A DNA stretch of 64,000 nt from JAAUTG01 sp964458705 (lineage in GTDB: Bacteria > Bacteroidota > Bacteroidia > Chitinophagales > Saprospiraceae), in NCBI GenBank assembly GCA_964458705.1, contig CAYWKD010000003.1, positions 1 to 64,000 on the forward strand, read 5' to 3'. Positions within the stretch are counted from its first letter, which is position 1. Each line of letters begins with the position of its first letter. A model generated the notes under the pieces. It did no database searches and was not told where the DNA came from. It saw only the letters and a list, made by a program, of their open reading frames with translations. A program made the translations under genes and the position numbers. This document shows positions 61,417 through 64,000 of the stretch, piece by piece.

Positions 61417-63831
61417 TTATAGCTCTATCATAATCCCAATTGAGGGTATTAGCGTGCCATCAGCGTCATCAATTGATTTTAATTTGTAGCGCTGCAATGC
61501 AGTGGGATCACTTGGATTTACAATTATACCACTTCCAATAGGCGTTTCATTTTCATCCAATGGGCGATCCAAAATCAGAATTGGTTTTGAGACACTTGCA
61601 GCATTAAGATTTTCTATATCCAAATAGAGGTTCAAACTCCACTTGGGGAAATACCATTTTTTATCAATCCGAAGGTCAATAGAATTTAAGGCATTTGTAC
61701 GAAGTATATTTAATTCGTCGTAATTTGGGATGCCAGCTCCATTCACCTCCCAATTGCTTACTAAACTGGAGGACTCAGAGAATGGCGTATAGGGTAATCC
61801 TGTTTGATAGCGCCAGTTGATTCCAATTTCTATATCTTTCAGAAATCCTTTATCGAATTTTTTACCCATCGTCAAATTAACAATATGTCTTGAATCCCAA
61901 GAACTTGGTACGAAGTCGCCATTTTTATCCTCAAATTCACTCCAGCCCAAAGTGTAAGCGGCAATACCGTAAAAACCTTTGTACAATCGTTGCTGCACCA
62001 ATACTTCCATGCCATAGGTGCGTCCATCAGAGCGAGGTACTGCTGGTTCGTTGCCAATGACACCGAAATCACCACCAAGATTAGCCAAAGTTAAACTGTC
62101 TCTAAGTAGAAATGGGTAATCATGGTAACGCTTGAAGTAGCCTTCCACAGATATTTTCGTGTTGGTAGCTGTATTGTATTCAACACCTGTTACCAAATGA
62201 TCTGCTTGAATAAATTTGATTCCATTGTCTTTATTGACTAACCGTCCATTCTCCTGATACCCAAGTATGGTGTAAGCAGGCAGTTGGTAATAGATTCCTG
62301 TATTGAAGTTAACTGCAAATCGTTCCGACAGAGCATAAGATAAAGAAAAACGTGGAGAGAACTGTTCAAGTGGATTACTCATATCGTCTGAATAGCTTGT
62401 TCCGTCTAATCTAGCGCCTAGAGATAGCACCAAGCGATCGTTTTGGAATTTCCTACTTATCTGCCCGAAGGCATAGTATTTGCTAAAATCTATATCAGAG
62501 GAGAAGTTAACTGTTTGTGCACCAGCAGAAGTAAAGATTCGATTGAAGGTTGAATTATTGAATTTAACATATTCGTACCCAATGCCATAATTAAACTTAA
62601 AATCACCCTGCCTTGAAGTATTTTCGATTCTGAGCTTGTTTTCGATCTCCTGTGATTTATAATTCAGGATTAAATTTTCTGCTTTGCTTTTGTCATTATC
62701 TTGATATTTTACCGCTTCGTTGTTGAGCATATTTCTACTCAACACAAACGTCCAGTAGCCGTTGTCTTCATAGTGTTTGTAAACTAAGCCATTGGTATAG
62801 TTCCACTGTGGCGCTTCTGGCAAATTAGCTAATTGCCATTGCTGTAGCTCTGTATCATTAGCCTTTAAATTCAACTCAAACTCATCAATTGCTCCCAAGC
62901 CCACAAAGTAAAGTTCATTCTTTTGATTGATCTTATATTTTAGTTTTGCCTGAAAATCGGTATAGGTTGGCAAAAAAGGTAGTTCTAGGGCTTGAAATAA
63001 GAATTGCAAATACGATTGTCGAGCGGACACTAAATAGGTGAATTTTTCACCTACTGGGCCCTCTAAAGTCAAACCCGCATCAGAAGCCCCTACCATAAAA
63101 GTTGCTCCAACACGATCATCCCTGCCATCGCGCTGTTTGAAGTTAAAAATAGAGCTTAGGCTATTTCCTCGATTAGCGGGGAATGCACCGCTGTAAAAGT
63201 CCACCTCTCGGATAAAATTTACATTAATCAAGCCAACAGGTCCGCCAGAAGCCCCTTGAGTAGCAAAATGATTAATATTCGGCACTTCGACATCGTCAAG
63301 ATAGAAACGGTTTTCATTGGGTGCTCCTCCCCGGATAATAAGATCGTTTCTAAAGGAAGCAGAAGAAGTTACGCCCGGCAATGACTGTACCACTCTGGAT
63401 ATATCCCTGTTTGCACCAGGATTTCTTTGAATTTCAGCTACTCCGATTGTCCTTAGCGAAACAGGGCTTTCTTCTGTTTTTTTGAATGGAGAGGCTTTTA
63501 CCACTACTTCATCTAACCGCTCGCTTACTTCTTCGAGCTGAAAATTGACGATGGCAGGTTTCGCATTCGTTACTTGAATCTCATAAAGCGTTACTTCATT
63601 GTAGCCTACAAAACTTGCTCTGAGATCATATAGACCGGGCGCTAAACCACTAATTTCATATTTTCCATCAATGTCAGTAGTTGTTCCTTGCGTTGTTCCG
63701 ACAACAAGTACGTTTGCAAAACCAACTGGCTCATTCGATAATCTATCATTAATAATTCCTCTTATTGTGCCTGTTTGAGCTAGCAAAGCATAGCTGTTCA
63801 ACGCCAGGAAAAGCGTAGCTAGATTTTTCAT
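61417..63831 (-). CDS. TonB-dependent receptor
   Basis: The 804-residue outer-membrane protein has a signal peptide ending LLAQ (about residue 19), a carboxypeptidase-regulatory-like domain (about 22-112: GTIRGIINDRLSNEPVGFAN, YEISGLAPGLYDLRASFVGY), a plug domain (about 115-230: RDISRVVQSLPGV, DDVEVPNINHFATQGASGGP) and a 22-stranded-type barrel to the C-terminus. It imports a siderophore, metal complex or other ligand with TonB energy; the ligand is unknown. No SusD-like partner is adjacent, so it is not a SusCD pair. Its start lies about 170 bp from the right edge. Confidence 0.92.
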   Translation of the reverse strand: MKNLATLFLALNSYALLAQTGTIRGIINDRLSNEPVGFANVLVVGTTQGTTTDIDGKYEISGLAPGLYDLRASFVGYNEVTLYEIQVTNAKPAIVNFQLEEVSERLDEVVVKASPFKKTEESPVSLRTIGVAEIQRNPGANRDISRVVQSLPGVTSSASFRNDLIIRGGAPNENRFYLDDVEVPNINHFATQGASGGPVGLINVNFIREVDFYSGAFPANRGNSLSSIFNFKQRDGRDDRVGATFMVGASDAGLTLEGPVGEKFTYLVSARQSYLQFLFQALELPFLPTYTDFQAKLKYKINQKNELYFVGLGAIDEFELNLKANDTELQQWQLANLPEAPQWNYTNGLVYKHYEDNGYWTFVLSRNMLNNEAVKYQDNDKSKAENLILNYKSQEIENKLRIENTSRQGDFKFNYGIGYEYVKFNNSTFNRIFTSAGAQTVNFSSDIDFSKYYAFGQISRKFQNDRLVLSLGARLDGTSYSDDMSNPLEQFSPRFSLSYALSERFAVNFNTGIYYQLPAYTILGYQENGRLVNKDNGIKFIQADHLVTGVEYNTATNTKISVEGYFKRYHDYPFLLRDSLTLANLGGDFGVIGNEPAVPRSDGRTYGMEVLVQQRLYKGFYGIAAYTLGWSEFEDKNGDFVPSSWDSRHIVNLTMGKKFDKGFLKDIEIGINWRYQTGLPYTPFSESSSLVSNWEVNGAGIPNYDELNILRTNALNSIDLRIDKKWYFPKWSLNLYLDIENLNAASVSKPILILDRPLDENETPIGSGIIVNPSDPTALQRYKLKSIDDADGTLIPSIGIMIEL

Positions 63832-64000
63832 ATATTGTGATTATTTTTCAATACACAACACTAAATAGAAGTTAAGTAGATTAAGTTTGCACTATACGCA
63901 TCCAACGTTTGTAGATATGCATGAAAAGAGCAAAAAAAATATATTTTTCGTTCGAGAAGCCGTTTACTTTTTGACCGATTTTGGATTACACGATTTCAGC
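63832..64000. other. Upstream region of the TonB receptor, right edge
   Basis: AT-rich leader of the minus-strand receptor gene. No CAAAnnTA (minus-strand -7 consensus) and no open frame were recognised before the window ends. Confidence 0.35.

Noticed and set aside
1..64000. tRNA, rRNA, CRISPR arrays and intact insertion sequences
   Set aside because: Intergenic regions were read for cloverleaf arms, regular spaced repeats and transposase motifs; none was seen.

Overview
The window is chromosomal DNA of a member of the Bacteroidota, most likely from the Saprospiria/Chitinophagia side of the phylum. The signs are four secreted proteins with type IX secretion (T9SS) C-terminal tails (two of them of the gliding-motility-associated type B), a GLPGLI protein, TonB-dependent-receptor-type barrels, a futalosine-pathway menaquinone enzyme (MqnD), several lipoproteins with Cys-Lys/Asp N-termini, AT-rich DNA, and promoters of the Bacteroidota form TTG-N19/20-TAnnTTTG. 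I see no rRNA, tRNA, CRISPR array or intact insertion sequence.

Layout. 1-6.3 kb is the accessory-looking part: a possible restriction nuclease with a truncated partner at the left edge, a small HTH-like protein carrying a C9 tract, a promoter and leader hairpin followed by a cassette of cysteine-rich secreted protein, GLPGLI lipoprotein and outer-membrane barrel, then a stretch of gene remnants (a fabH N-terminus and a frameshifted glycine-rich peptide) ahead of a two-TM membrane protein. 6.4-16.5 kb holds a Lon N-domain protein, a very large alpha-2-macroglobulin lipoprotein and cobalamin-dependent methionine synthase. 16.6-21.35 kb is a five-gene minus-strand operon (M16 peptidase, unknown, NUDIX hydrolase, K+ channel, threonine/serine dehydratase) with a recognisable promoter and terminator. 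21.4-31 kb has trpD, a glycosyltransferase, two T9SS cargo proteins, an ADP-ribosylglycohydrolase lipoprotein, mqnD and an RluA pseudouridine synthase. 31.3-41.2 kb has a second alpha-2-macroglobulin gene interrupted by a 100-N assembly gap, a T9SS amidase and a DUF4421-like/P450 pair bracketed by two related hairpins. 41.4-56.5 kb is mostly housekeeping: an IorAB-type molybdenum hydroxylase, rsmE-DUF4159, PspC, FadD, FKBP, a dihydroorotase-like protein lacking catalytic residues, gamma-carbonic anhydrase, an NfeD-like protein, a phosphodiesterase, GlpX and a T9SS type B protein. 56.7-64 kb has a eukaryote-like ketol-acid reductoisomerase, a divergent pair of conflict-system-like genes (a Pycsar-type PycTM effector with a broken HD domain, and an effector-associated-domain/lectin-like fusion), small unknown genes and a TonB-dependent receptor.

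How the genes fit together. Much of the window serves the cell envelope: T9SS cargo, alpha-2-macroglobulins, amidase, FKBP and TonB receptors. The most promising candidates for something undescribed are the Cys-rich/GLPGLI/barrel cassette (1193-5304) and the divergent PycTM / EAD-lectin pair (57836-60007). All family assignments are from reading motifs by eye; no database search was run.
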